A stretch of 64,000 bases of DNA from Planctomycetota bacterium (GTDB lineage: Bacteria > Planctomycetota > UBA8742 > UBA2392). This document shows, one piece after another, positions 41,626-49,736 of the stretch (positions are counted from its first letter, which is position 1; the number at the start of each line of letters is the position of its first letter). Location: contig JADZFR010000061.1 in NCBI GenBank assembly GCA_020849795.1, positions 1-64,000 of the forward strand. The letters run 5' to 3'. The translations under genes and the position numbers were made by a program. A model generated the notes under the pieces. The model was not told the DNA's origin, ran no database searches, and saw only the letters and a list, made by a program, of their open reading frames with translations.

Positions 41626-42348
41626 ATGGAGCTTGATGTGCAATGGCTTGGTCGACGGGCGTACACGCCGGTCTGGGAGCTGCAAAAGCAGCTTCTTGAG
41701 CGGCGCATCGCCGGCGAGATCGGCGACACGCTGCTGCTGGTCGAGCACGAGCCCGTCTACACGTGGGGCAAGCGCACAGACCCCGCGCACCTTGGCCCCG
41801 GGCCGGAAGGCCTGCGCGCGCTGGGGGCTGACACGTTTGAGGTCGAGCGTGGCGGCGAGGTGACCTACCACGGACCGGGCCAGCTGACCGGCTACCCGAT
41901 CGTGAACCTGGCGAATCTGCGCTGCGGCCGCGACCTGCACAAGTACATGCGCGGGCTGGAAGAAGTGATGATCAAGGTGCTCGCGGGCTACGGCCTTCGC
42001 AGCGAGCGGGTTCAAGGGCTGACGGGTGTGTGGATTCAGGAGGCAGGAGGCAGTAAGCAGGACGCAGGAAAGGTGGCAGCAGACGCAGCCGATCCAGATT
42101 GCAGAATCCACAGTCCAAAATCGTCGAAAGTCGCCGCCCTTGGCGTGCGCGTACGCAAGTGGTGCACGATGCACGGCTTTGCATTGAACGTGAGCAACGA
42201 TTGCCTGCCCTGGTTCAGGCACATTGTGCCCTGCGGCATTGAAGGCCGCGGCGTCACCAGCATTGAGGCAATGCTGGGACGTGCGCCGTCCATGCCCGAG
42301 TTGCGCGAGCGGTTGGTGGCCGCCTTCAAAGATGTCTTTGCGAGGTGA
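41626..42348 (+). CDS. lipB: Octanoyltransferase LipB with an insertion
   Basis: LipB moves octanoate from acyl carrier protein to lipoyl domains, the step before LipA. It is about 240 residues from ATG 41626; a start at 41566 would add 20 residues. Family motifs are present: YTWGKRTDP, GGEVTYHGPGQLTGYPIVNL, the catalytic Lys in SSKVAALGVRVRKW, MHGFALNV, and the catalytic Cys in HIVPCGIEG. Between GVWI and KVAALG lies an extra segment of about 30 residues (QEAGGSKQDAGKVAADAADP and following) encoded by a degenerate 7-base repeat. Both catalytic residues remain, so activity may be kept. It is not next to lipA. Confidence 0.92.
   Translation: MELDVQWLGRRAYTPVWELQKQLLERRIAGEIGDTLLLVEHEPVYTWGKRTDPAHLGPGPEGLRALGADTFEVERGGEVTYHGPGQLTGYPIVNLANLRCGRDLHKYMRGLEEVMIKVLAGYGLRSERVQGLTGVWIQEAGGSKQDAGKVAADAADPDCRIHSPKSSKVAALGVRVRKWCTMHGFALNVSNDCLPWFRHIVPCGIEGRGVTSIEAMLGRAPSMPELRERLVAAFKDVFAR
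42036..42124. repeat. Degenerate repeat inserted in frame in lipB
   Basis: Positions 42036-42077 contain run-together heptamer-like units (CAGGAGG, CAGGAGG, CAGTAAG, CAGGACG, CAGGAAA), followed by 'GATTGCAGAATCCACAGTCCAAAATC'. Low-complexity, lower-GC sequence of this kind contrasts with the flanking conserved lipB sequence. Exact ends are uncertain because only the conserved flanks mark it. Confidence 0.65.
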
Positions 42349-42351
42349 GCG

Positions 42352-43026
42352 CTATTGCAGCTTGATCTCAAACTGCACGTCAAAGTGGATCTTTTCCTCT
42401 GGTGCGTCTTTCACCTTCTCGCTTTTGAAGTCGATCACCAGCTTCAGCGTCTCGCCGATCCTGGCTTTGCCGGTCATCAACTTGATCGTTTCTTTTCCGA
42501 TGTTGCGCAGCGACATCGGGCTAAGCGAGGTCAGCCAGTAGAAGTCGTAAAACCAGTTCTCGACCTTGGCCTTGTCCATGTCGGTCGTTCCTTCATTCAG
42601 GACAAACGACAGCACGAAGTGGGGCGTCTCGCCCTCAATCGGCTCGCCGACGCGCAGGCGCGCAATCTGGTCTGCCGGGATCGGCTTGGTGGATGCCACG
42701 AAGCGCACACTGTGGTTGGTTTCGTCCCACAGGGCGATCACGTTGGTGAACTCGGTGACCTTGCCTTCAATGTCGGTGTGGGCCAGCGGCTTGTCGATGG
42801 TCGGTTCGGGCTCGGGTTCCGGCTCGGGCTGGTCTGCGGCGTTGGACTTGCCGCCCTGATTGGACTTGTTGGAGGTGCCGGTCTTTCCCTTGTTGCTGCC
42901 GCTTTCATCGTTGCGCGGCGTGCGCGTGAAGTCGGTGTTCGGGTCGCGCTGGTCGCTTGATTTCTGTTTGTCGCCGCCGCAAGCCGCCAGCATCAATGCC
43001 AGCAGGCATACCGAGAGGATACGCAT
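42352..43026 (-). CDS. Hypothetical lipoprotein with low-complexity linker
   Basis: This 224-residue protein has signal MRILSVCLLALMLAACGG (lipobox LAACG). Residues about 20-80 are low complexity (Ser/Lys/Asn-rich, then a Glu-Pro run, PEPEPEPEPTIDKP), acting as a flexible spacer from the membrane. The C-terminal domain is beta-rich ('HSVRFVASTKPIPADQIARL', 'FVLSFVLNEGTTDMDKAKVE'). The end, 'IDFKSEKVKDAPEEKIHFDV', looks like a strand-rich adaptor. No recognised family. Convergent with lipB (3-base gap). Confidence 0.72.
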   Translation of the reverse strand: MRILSVCLLALMLAACGGDKQKSSDQRDPNTDFTRTPRNDESGSNKGKTGTSNKSNQGGKSNAADQPEPEPEPEPTIDKPLAHTDIEGKVTEFTNVIALWDETNHSVRFVASTKPIPADQIARLRVGEPIEGETPHFVLSFVLNEGTTDMDKAKVENWFYDFYWLTSLSPMSLRNIGKETIKLMTGKARIGETLKLVIDFKSEKVKDAPEEKIHFDVQFEIKLQ

Positions 43027-43107
43027 AAGTCTCCGTGGTTGTCAGGAAAGAGGCCTGATCTTCGGAAGACGGACAGGCAAATCAAAGAAAAAGTAAGGGC
43101 TCGTACC

Positions 43108-43599
43108 TTACTTCAACTTGTCGTTTACGCTGGCGACCATCGACTTCTCGCCGGCCGTCCAGTCGAACTCAAGCACCAGCGTGTATCCAGCAGCCGCGGT
43201 ACCTGACAGCGCCTTCAGTGCGGGTAGCGCTTCCCGGTCAACGTGTTGGTCGCCCGGCCCCGGGCAGTCGGCTGCGACCAGCATGGCCGATTCCACGTTT
43301 TCGACAGCCAGACCTTTCTGGCGATCTTTCAACTTGAGGTGGAGCAGTGCCACCGGTGGCTCCGGTACGGTCTCTTCTTCTTCGACCGATTTCGGCCCAA
43401 CCGCGTCCGTCATGAACCGCAACACCAGCGTATCCTCGCCTTGCCACCTTGTGCTCACTTTCGTGAACGTGACGGAACGAGCGCCGCTGGTATAGCGTGC
43501 CTCGAACTTTGACACAGGTTGCGGTGCGTCGCCGGCCGGAGCATTGCTTCCTCCGCATGCCGCCAGGAGCAGCGCCACCGCCAGAATCGCGCTTCTCAT
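43108..43599 (-). CDS. Hypothetical lipoprotein
   Basis: This 163-residue protein has a lipoprotein signal (MRSAILAVALLLAACGGSNA; lipobox LAACG). The mature domain is beta-rich and acidic ('VSKFEARYTSGARSVTFTKV', 'DTLVLRFMTDAVGPKSVEEE') and ends 'EFDWTAGEKSMVASVNDKLK'. It is divergent from the E1 alpha gene, with 45 bases between the start codons. No family recognised. Confidence 0.72.
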   Translation of the reverse strand: MRSAILAVALLLAACGGSNAPAGDAPQPVSKFEARYTSGARSVTFTKVSTRWQGEDTLVLRFMTDAVGPKSVEEEETVPEPPVALLHLKLKDRQKGLAVENVESAMLVAADCPGPGDQHVDREALPALKALSGTAAAGYTLVLEFDWTAGEKSMVASVNDKLK

Positions 43600-43644
43600 T
43601 CAAACCCCCTTGCCTCAAGAGTGTCCCTGCACCATATTCGCGCC

Positions 43645-44739
43645 ATGGCCAAAGCCAAGACACCTGACAAAGTCACCAAGCGCGAAACGCACTCGCGCGC
43701 GGGCAACATTCAACTTGAGACGCGGCTTACCCGTGAACAGCAGCTTGAGCTGTTTCGCTGGATGGTGCTGAACCGCGAGTTCGACAACAAGATCAGCCTG
43801 CTGTACCGCCGCGGGCTCGTGATCGGCGCGGCCTTTTCAAGCCTTGGCCAGGAAGCCACTAGCTGCGCCAGCACTTTTGCCGTCGAGAAAGACGACATCA
43901 TCGCGCCCATGATCCGCAATGCCGGCAGCACGCTGGTCAAGGGCCTGCCGCCGCGCGATTTTCTGGCCAACTACATGTACCGCATCAACAGCCCCACCGG
44001 CGGCCGTGACGGCAACACCCACATGGGCGACCTGCGCTACGGCATCATCGCGCCGATCAGCATGCTGGGTTGCAGCATCGCGCTGGCCAGCGGGTACGTG
44101 CTGGCTGCCAGGCTCAAAGGCCAGAAACGCGTTGCCCTGACCTGGATCGGCGAGGGCAGCACCAGCACCGGCGAATTTCACGAAGACGTCAACTTTGCCG
44201 CGGTGATGAAGGCGCCACTGGTCGTGATCATCGAAAACAACCAGTACGCTTACAGCACGCCGACGGCGCAGCAATGCGCAGCCGAGCGCTTCTCGGACAA
44301 AGCCATCGGGTACGGCATCAAGCACTCGGTGACCATCGACGGCAACGATGCCAACGCGGTGTATGAAACCAGCAAAGACGCGGTGGACCGGGCACGTGCC
44401 GGTGAAGGTGCGCAACTGTTCGAGGTCGTCACATTCCGGCGCAAGGGCCACGCCGAACACGACCCGGCCAAGTACGTGCCCAAAGAGGTACTCGAGCACT
44501 GGGAAAAGAACGACCCGCTGGCGCGTTACGGCGCATACCTGAAAGAACTCGGCTTTATCGACGATGACGGCATCAACGACATGACGGCAAAGATCCGCGC
44601 CGACATCGAAGCCGCCGAAGAGTGGGTCATGCAGCAGCCCAAACCCGACCCCGCGACGGTGCTGCAGGGCGTTTACGCCGAGCAGCGCCACCCCGCGCAC
44701 ATGGACGACGAGTTCCTGTACGAACGCAAGTACCGCTGA
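43645..44739 (+). CDS. 2-oxoacid dehydrogenase E1 alpha subunit (pyruvate dehydrogenase type)
   Basis: This E1 alpha subunit (364 residues) binds thiamine diphosphate and decarboxylates a 2-oxoacid, usually pyruvate in this family. The ThDP motif is visible (GEGSTSTGEFHEDVNFAAVM...IENNQYAYS). The start of the active domain is 'LGQEATSCAS' and the tail ends 'RRKGHAEHDPAKYVP'. ATG 43645 (MAKAKTPDKVTKRE) is the most likely start. A terminator follows at 44761. The partner E1 beta is at 51523, 6.8 kb downstream on the same strand. The substrate (pyruvate or branched-chain 2-oxoacid) cannot be told from sequence. Confidence 0.93.
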   Translation: MAKAKTPDKVTKRETHSRAGNIQLETRLTREQQLELFRWMVLNREFDNKISLLYRRGLVIGAAFSSLGQEATSCASTFAVEKDDIIAPMIRNAGSTLVKGLPPRDFLANYMYRINSPTGGRDGNTHMGDLRYGIIAPISMLGCSIALASGYVLAARLKGQKRVALTWIGEGSTSTGEFHEDVNFAAVMKAPLVVIIENNQYAYSTPTAQQCAAERFSDKAIGYGIKHSVTIDGNDANAVYETSKDAVDRARAGEGAQLFEVVTFRRKGHAEHDPAKYVPKEVLEHWEKNDPLARYGAYLKELGFIDDDGINDMTAKIRADIEAAEEWVMQQPKPDPATVLQGVYAEQRHPAHMDDEFLYERKYR

Positions 44740-44760
44740 TCGGTTCGTCTTGAAATGAAC

Positions 44761-44786
44761 GCGGGCGGCTGACTTCAGCCGCCCGC
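44761..44786 (+). terminator. Terminator hairpin after the E1 alpha gene
   Basis: A 12-bp stem (GCGGGCGGCTGA at 44761-44772 with TCAGCCGCCCGC at 44775-44786) is followed by TTGCGTG. It stands between the E1 alpha stop and the convergent end of the kelch lipoprotein gene (44803). Confidence 0.7.
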
Positions 44787-44802
44787 TTGCGTGCCCTGCC
44801 GA

Positions 44803-46788
44803 TTACGGGTTGTACAACTCGCCGTTGCTTTGCGGGTTGGTGCCGGCGAACCCGAAGTCTTTGCCGCCCCAGACAATGATCTGGCGGCCGGTCCAGAATG
44901 CCTTGGCGTTGAAGCGCCCGCCCAGGCTGGGCGTCGCCATCGTCACCCAGTTCTGCATGGAATAGTCAAAGAACTCGCCGTCGTTCTGGGCCCACGTTCC
45001 GAAGTGGTCCAGGCCGCCCCACACAAACACGCCATCGCTGGTTGCCACGGCAGCCGGCTGGCGGCGGATGATTGCCCAGGTGCCGATGGCAGTCCAGGTG
45101 TTGCTTACCGGGTCCCAGGTTGCGCCATCCATGTACGCGTTGATGTTGCCGCCCCAGACGAAAAGTTCGCTGCCGGTCCAGACGACGGTGCTCTGGTAGG
45201 CCTGCACATTCGGGGCGCTGCTGGCGGTGATTGAGCCCCAGGTGTCTCCAACCGGGTCATAGGTTGCGCCGTCGTACAGGTCGTTGCCTGCGTCGTCGAA
45301 GCCGCCCCATACCAGCATCATGCTGCCGCCCCACACGGCTTTGTGGCGCTCGCGGCCCGCCAGTGTGCCGGGTGCCGCAGAAAGTGCGCGCCAGGTGTTG
45401 GCCGACGGGTCGTACGCCGCACCATCCTTGAACGGCACCTGTGCCGCGTCATGCCCGCCAAACACGATCATTTCGCTGCCCGTCCACACGGCGGTGTGCA
45501 GTGCGCGGGCACCCGGCGCGCCGGAAGCGCTGAGAGTGGTCCAGGCGTTGCCGACCGGGTCATACGAATAGGTGTCATTGAAATATGTGCTGCCATCGCG
45601 GCCGCCGAACACGATCATGCGGCTGCCCGTCCAGACCGCCGTGTGATCCGTCCGGGCTGGCGGCGCCCCCGTGCTGGTCATCAGCGTGGAAGTGCCCGCG
45701 CCCGGCACCATCACGTGGCCTTCGTTAGATGCGGCAAACTCGCCGCCGAACTGAAGGATCTTGCTGCCGGTGAACACCGCCGTGCCGCCGAGATCAGCCT
45801 CAAGGTTGAACGACGCAACCCAGGTGTCGGAGTTGCCGGCGACTACGACGATCAGTGTCATGGCCAGTGACGCCGTGTTGGCAGCCGAGTCCGTGACTTC
45901 TACGGTGAAGTCAAAGCGCCCGAACACCGTCGGCGTGCCTGAAATCGTGGTGCCCGGCGTGCCGGAAGCGCCCAGGGCAAGACCCGGCGGGAACTCGCCG
46001 CCGGTGACCGCCCACGCATACCCGCTGAAAGAGCCGCCCGTGGCCGTGATCGGCTGGCTGTAAGCAACGGTGGTGGTGCCATCTGCCATTGCTGCTGCAG
46101 TCGTGATCGAGAGCGGCGTGGCCAGCACCACAATCTGCAAAGCGGCCTGCGCGACCAGTGCCGCCGAGTCCTCCACCTGCACCGTAAAGTTGTACGTGCC
46201 CGCGGCGTTCGGGGTGCCGCTGATGCTGCTGGCGGGCGTGCCCGACGCAGCCAGCGAAAGGCCTGGCGGCAGGCTGCCAATCAGGATCGACCAGGTATAT
46301 CCGCTGCCGGAACCGCCGGTTGCCGTCACAGCCTGCGAGTAGGACTGGTACTCTGTGCCGTCAGGAAGCGATGTGGTGGATATCGCCAGCGCGGTACCGG
46401 CGACTACGTCGAGCTGCAGGGCTGCCGTGGCGGTCGCACCGGCCATGTCGGTGACTTCGACAGTGAAGTTGAACGTGCCCAGCACGGTGGCGGTGCCGGA
46501 CACCGATGCCGTGGGCGTGCCGGAAGGCGACAGGTTCAGGCCCGCAGGCAGTGCACCGGCGACGATTGCCCAACTGTAGCCGGCGTTGGTGCCGCCAACG
46601 GCGCGGACGGCCTCGCTGTAAGGCTGGCCCAGCGTGGCGTCAGCCATGGTCGTGGTCGTGATGGTCAGGGCCGACGGTGTGGTGGATCCGCCAGAGCTGC
46701 CCCCGCCGCCGCTTTCGCCGCAACCGGCGGCAAAACCCAGCAGCACCGTCGCGGCCAGCAGCGTGATCTGCAGACGTGTGAATCGCAT
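44803..46788 (-). CDS. Lipoprotein with Ig-like (He_PIG-type) and kelch repeats
   Basis: This 661-residue protein has a lipoprotein signal (MRFTRLQITLLAATVLLGFA-AGC). GAGGAG lies 6 bases upstream of the ATG. Three Ig-like repeats of about 85 residues follow, each with 'G(F/Y)xWxxxxGxLPxGLxLxxSGTPxxxxSGTP' (for example 'SAGYSWAIVAGALPAGLNLS'). Kelch repeats then form a propeller ('TAVWTGSRMIVFGGRDGSTY', 'SELFVWGGNINAYMDGATWD'). This architecture suits an adhesive or polysaccharide-binding surface protein. It is divergent from the regulator gene at 46914, with 125 bases between the two starts. Confidence 0.85.
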   Translation of the reverse strand: MRFTRLQITLLAATVLLGFAAGCGESGGGGSSGGSTTPSALTITTTTMADATLGQPYSEAVRAVGGTNAGYSWAIVAGALPAGLNLSPSGTPTASVSGTATVLGTFNFTVEVTDMAGATATAALQLDVVAGTALAISTTSLPDGTEYQSYSQAVTATGGSGSGYTWSILIGSLPPGLSLAASGTPASSISGTPNAAGTYNFTVQVEDSAALVAQAALQIVVLATPLSITTAAAMADGTTTVAYSQPITATGGSFSGYAWAVTGGEFPPGLALGASGTPGTTISGTPTVFGRFDFTVEVTDSAANTASLAMTLIVVVAGNSDTWVASFNLEADLGGTAVFTGSKILQFGGEFAASNEGHVMVPGAGTSTLMTSTGAPPARTDHTAVWTGSRMIVFGGRDGSTYFNDTYSYDPVGNAWTTLSASGAPGARALHTAVWTGSEMIVFGGHDAAQVPFKDGAAYDPSANTWRALSAAPGTLAGRERHKAVWGGSMMLVWGGFDDAGNDLYDGATYDPVGDTWGSITASSAPNVQAYQSTVVWTGSELFVWGGNINAYMDGATWDPVSNTWTAIGTWAIIRRQPAAVATSDGVFVWGGLDHFGTWAQNDGEFFDYSMQNWVTMATPSLGGRFNAKAFWTGRQIIVWGGKDFGFAGTNPQSNGELYNP

Positions 46789-46896
46789 GATTTCTCCTCA
46801 GTCCTTTTGCCGGGACCGCGGTGCCGCCGCGGTTCCGCCTCCGGAGCCTAGGATAGCCATACGGTCCTGCGGGACGTAGGCTGGAGCCCGGGAAAA

Positions 46897-46906
46897 GTTC
46901 CGGAAC
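46897..46906. promoter_or_regulatory. Perfect 10-bp palindrome in a divergent promoter region
   Basis: GTTCCGGAAC lies 7 bases upstream of the ATG of the HTH regulator at 46914 and between it and the divergent lipoprotein gene. A second imperfect hairpin (GTCC-TGCG-GGAC) lies at 46865-46875. An autoregulatory operator is plausible but unproven. Confidence 0.35.
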
Positions 46907-46913
46907 TAGAAAC

Positions 46914-48440
46914 ATGGCACGCAAACCGACCAAGAGTGATTCTGTATCCGGAAACGACGGCGAGGCCATCCGGCGCCGGCTTGGGCGCATCGTGGCCGAG
47001 CACTCGCTTTCCAGGCTGGCTGAGCGCACGGGCACGCCGATCAGCAGCGTGCACCGCTACGTAAACGGCGGGCGCATTCCCGCCGAGTTCTGCGGGGCGC
47101 TGGCGGCGGAGTTGTCGGTCAGCCCGATGTGGCTGCTGAACGGCCAGGGGGCGCCGTACCTGACCGACGTGGGCGGGGTAGCGACCGTGCTGGCGTCAGG
47201 CATGCGTGAGGTGGTCGAGGCCATGAACGCGGCTTCGAAACTCAAGCTGGGTTCGCTGGCGCAACGGCGCGACCTGAAATTGTTGCGCGAGTTGGCGGAC
47301 GCGTCCTCGCGCCACGAAGCGCTGCGCGGGCAACTGACGCGCGAAGTTGAGCCGGTGATCCGTGAGTGGCTTGGCGCCCTGCGCGAGTCCTTGAACAAGT
47401 TTGAGCTTTCGCGCGTCGACGACCTGGAAAGCGCGCTGACGCGACTGCTGCGCTTCACCGACGACGCAAGCCTGCTGCGTGACTTTGACCGGTGTCGCGC
47501 GCAGTCGGCCTACATCCAGGGCCGCCGCGCCGAGGCCGTGGACCTGCAACGGCGCAACCTGATGCTGCTGCTGGCCGACGGTGCCGAGCTGCGCGAGACC
47601 GAGTTGCGCGAGTGCTTTAACCTGTGCGTGGCGCTCAGCGGCATGGGCCGCAGCGAAGAGGGCCGCGCCGTTGCGGAAGCCACGCTGGCGCTGCGCGGGC
47701 GCGGCAAGCCTGCCACGCTGAACTCGCTGCTGGTGCAGTCGATGCTGGCGGCGTTTGAGTTGTCGTTGGGCAGCGCGTCGCGCTGTGTTTCCCTGCTGGA
47801 AGAAATCTATCCGAAGCGCACCCAGCACGCCGCCCCGAACATCGAGCTTGTGCAGGCGATGTCCATGCTGCGCGTGCAGGGCTTCAGCGTGCGCGCGGTG
47901 CTGCACGAAGGCTTCTGGGGTCTGCCGGTCGTGATTGACGTGCTGCGCTTCGTACTGTGGCGCGAAGACCCGGACGAAATCGCGTTTGCCGTGCAGTTCA
48001 TGGAGCAGCGCGACGAAAAAGTGCTCCACCGCGCACACCTGTACGGCGCGCAAGCGCGCTGGGTGCTGCGTGCCCTGAACAGCAAGGCAGCCAAGCCGGT
48101 GCCTGCAAGCCTTCTGGATCTTGAGGCGCGCTTTGCGACCGATCAGCCGCTGGAGCAGCTTGAGCTGGCGGTGCTGCGCGCCCAGCGCGCGCGACTGTCG
48201 TCGGCCCGTGACGCAGCCGCACTGGTGTTGCGGGCGCACGAGTTGCTGCTGGGCTTGCCGGCGGGGGTGCAGGCCGACGCTGCGGTCATCGGGCTGCATG
48301 CACGCAACGTGCTGGACTTGGCGCCGCGCAGGCCCGCGCTGGACTCAGCGGCGACTGCCATGCGGGAAGTCGTCGCGCGCAGTCTGCGCAACGGTTTCGG
48401 CATGTACCGTGATTTCGCCGCACGGCATGGCATTGCCTGA
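46914..48440 (+). CDS. HTH transcriptional regulator with long helical C-terminal domain
   Basis: This 508-residue protein has an N-terminal lambda-repressor-like HTH at about residues 17-75 ('LAERTGTPISSVHRYVNGGR', 'LAAELSVSPMWLLNG'). The remaining 430 residues are helical and TPR-like ('LLEEIYPKRTQHAAPNIELV', 'SARDAAALVLRAHELLLGLP'), with many Leu/Ala/Arg helices. This resembles HTH regulators with large tetratricopeptide-type sensor domains. Candidate target: the divergent Ig/kelch lipoprotein gene; inference from position only. Confidence 0.78.
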   Translation: MARKPTKSDSVSGNDGEAIRRRLGRIVAEHSLSRLAERTGTPISSVHRYVNGGRIPAEFCGALAAELSVSPMWLLNGQGAPYLTDVGGVATVLASGMREVVEAMNAASKLKLGSLAQRRDLKLLRELADASSRHEALRGQLTREVEPVIREWLGALRESLNKFELSRVDDLESALTRLLRFTDDASLLRDFDRCRAQSAYIQGRRAEAVDLQRRNLMLLLADGAELRETELRECFNLCVALSGMGRSEEGRAVAEATLALRGRGKPATLNSLLVQSMLAAFELSLGSASRCVSLLEEIYPKRTQHAAPNIELVQAMSMLRVQGFSVRAVLHEGFWGLPVVIDVLRFVLWREDPDEIAFAVQFMEQRDEKVLHRAHLYGAQARWVLRALNSKAAKPVPASLLDLEARFATDQPLEQLELAVLRAQRARLSSARDAAALVLRAHELLLGLPAGVQADAAVIGLHARNVLDLAPRRPALDSAATAMREVVARSLRNGFGMYRDFAARHGIA

Positions 48441-48454
48441 ATGCAATGCACCGA

Positions 48455-48802
48455 CTACAGGTCGGCTTCGCACCACATGCACTTCTTGGCGAGCTTCTGG
48501 TTCTGGCGGTTGCACTTGGGACAGGTCCGCGGCTGCAGCTCGGACTTGGCCTTGCCGTCGAGGTTGCCGTCCTGGACATCGATAAAGTCCTTGAGGTCCT
48601 GAAACTGGGCCTCGGTGAACACGCCCGCCTGCTGGCAGATCGTGGCCAGCGACTTCACGATCAGGTTGAGCTGTTCAATTTCGTGCTGCAGCTCTTTGAT
48701 GTCGCTGCGGGCGTCTTCGATCTTCCAGTTTGTCTTGGCTTCAAGCGCGGTAATTTTGGCGCCTTCGCGCTTGCTGGCCAATCCCATTACGCTCCAGAGC
48801 AT
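48455..48802 (-). CDS. Coiled-coil protein with C-terminal zinc ribbon
   Basis: This 115-residue protein has a short hydrophobic N-terminus (MLWSVMGLASKREG), a long charged helix with heptad pattern ('DIKELQHEIEQLNLIVKSLA') and a C-terminal zinc ribbon CPKCNRQ...CMWCEAD (CxxC-x12-CxxC). GGGGGAAGG lies 2-9 bases upstream of the ATG. The small size and layout suggest an adaptor or nucleic-acid-binding factor. Not recognised as a named family. It ends 15 bases from the regulator gene's stop (convergent). Confidence 0.7.
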   Translation of the reverse strand: MLWSVMGLASKREGAKITALEAKTNWKIEDARSDIKELQHEIEQLNLIVKSLATICQQAGVFTEAQFQDLKDFIDVQDGNLDGKAKSELQPRTCPKCNRQNQKLAKKCMWCEADL

Positions 48803-48862
48803 GCCTTCCCCCTTATCAGTGTTTGCGCAGCATACATCGGTATGCGCGGCGGGCCAAACGAC

Positions 48863-48886
48863 AAGGGCGGCCCGCAGGCCGCCCTT
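48863..48886. terminator. Hairpin downstream of the redoxin gene
   Basis: A 10-bp stem (AAGGGCGGCC / GGCCGCCCTT, 4-base loop) lies downstream of the redoxin gene and just upstream of the next minus-strand start. In the minus direction it is followed by GTCGTTTGG, so it could terminate the redoxin transcript. Confidence 0.55.
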
Positions 48887-48889
48887 AGG

Positions 48890-48907
48890 TAGCGCCGACC
48901 GGCGCTA
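48890..48907 (-). promoter_or_regulatory. Possible bacterial SECIS element
   Basis: On the minus strand TAGCGCC (48907-48901) pairs perfectly with GGCGCTA (48896-48890) around a GGTC loop. The loop begins 25 bases after the internal TGA (48926-48928), within the 16-37 base distance range of bacterial SECIS elements, and it has a G at the first two positions as these require. The E. coli fdhF SECIS loop also contains GGUC. The hairpin could alternatively be part of a terminator. Confidence 0.55.
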
Positions 48908-49621
48908 TTTGGCGTAGTGAATCGCTCAGCCGTAGGGCTTCACTTCCTTCTCGGCGACTTCTTTGTCGGCCTTGATGGCTTCCAGGGCATTGGCGACGTA
49001 GTTGACGGGCTCGACTTTGCCGCGCGACTGCTTGGGCAGGTTGTCCAGCGCGCCGGCATAGCGCAGCACGCCTTTCTTGTCGATCACGAACGTATGGGGC
49101 GTGGTCTTGGCATCGTACTTCTTGCCCACGGCACCGTCGGCGTCGATCAGGTAAGTTGCCCCTTCCAGGCCGACTTTCTGCAGGCGCGTCTTCAGTGTCT
49201 CCGCGTCGAAGTTGCCCTGCTTGCCGCTGGCGCTGCTGCAGATCAGAAGCCACTCGCCGCCTTCTTCGCGCACCTTCTTCTGCTGCTTGACCAGTTCGTC
49301 TTTGCCCTCGTAATGCTTCTTGCACCACGGGCAATCAAGGTTGACCCACTCGATCACGACAATCTTGCCGGCGTAGTCAGACAGCTTGACCTCTTTGCCG
49401 TCGGCGTTCTTCAGTGTGAACCCGGGGGCCTTCTTGCCTACCGTGGCCTTGTCGGGCTCGGCTTCTTCATCAGGCTTGGCAGGCTTGTCTTCTTCCTTCA
49501 GCTCTTCCGTACCTTCTTCGGCCTTCTTTTCAGTCGGCTTCTCGGCTTCCTGGGCCAGCACAAAGCTGCCACTGAGTGCAACGAGCACAGCAGGCAACAG
49601 CCACCACTGCATCAGTCTCAT
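48905..49621 (-). CDS. Secreted thioredoxin-like redoxin, probable selenoprotein (TGA read as Sec)
   Basis: This AhpC/TSA-type redoxin has a signal peptide (MRLMQWWLLPAVLVALSGSF-VLAQ), a Glu/Lys-rich linker to residue 60, and the thioredoxin fold with CPWC at Cys97/Cys100 (EWVNLDCPWCKKHY) and TPHTFVID. A conventional reading stops at TGA 48926-48928 after VKPYG. Family members I recall end PYGCSVKY, with an invariant Cys exactly where TGA occurs here. Reading through gives VKPYG-Sec-AIHYAK then TAG at 48905, preserving the family tail. A hairpin with a GGUC loop follows. If true, the mature protein is 238 residues. If TGA is a true stop, it would be a truncated 231-residue form lacking the tail cysteine. 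Confidence 0.72.
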
Positions 49622-49736
49622 TTCTCTCTCCGGTTAGAATGCCCCCATGCAACCCTTGAGGTTGCTGAAGGTATTCCGTGATTTCGCCGAATCCTGTGTG
49701 GTTTACGCAAGTGGCCGAACTGCTAGAAGTTGCATC

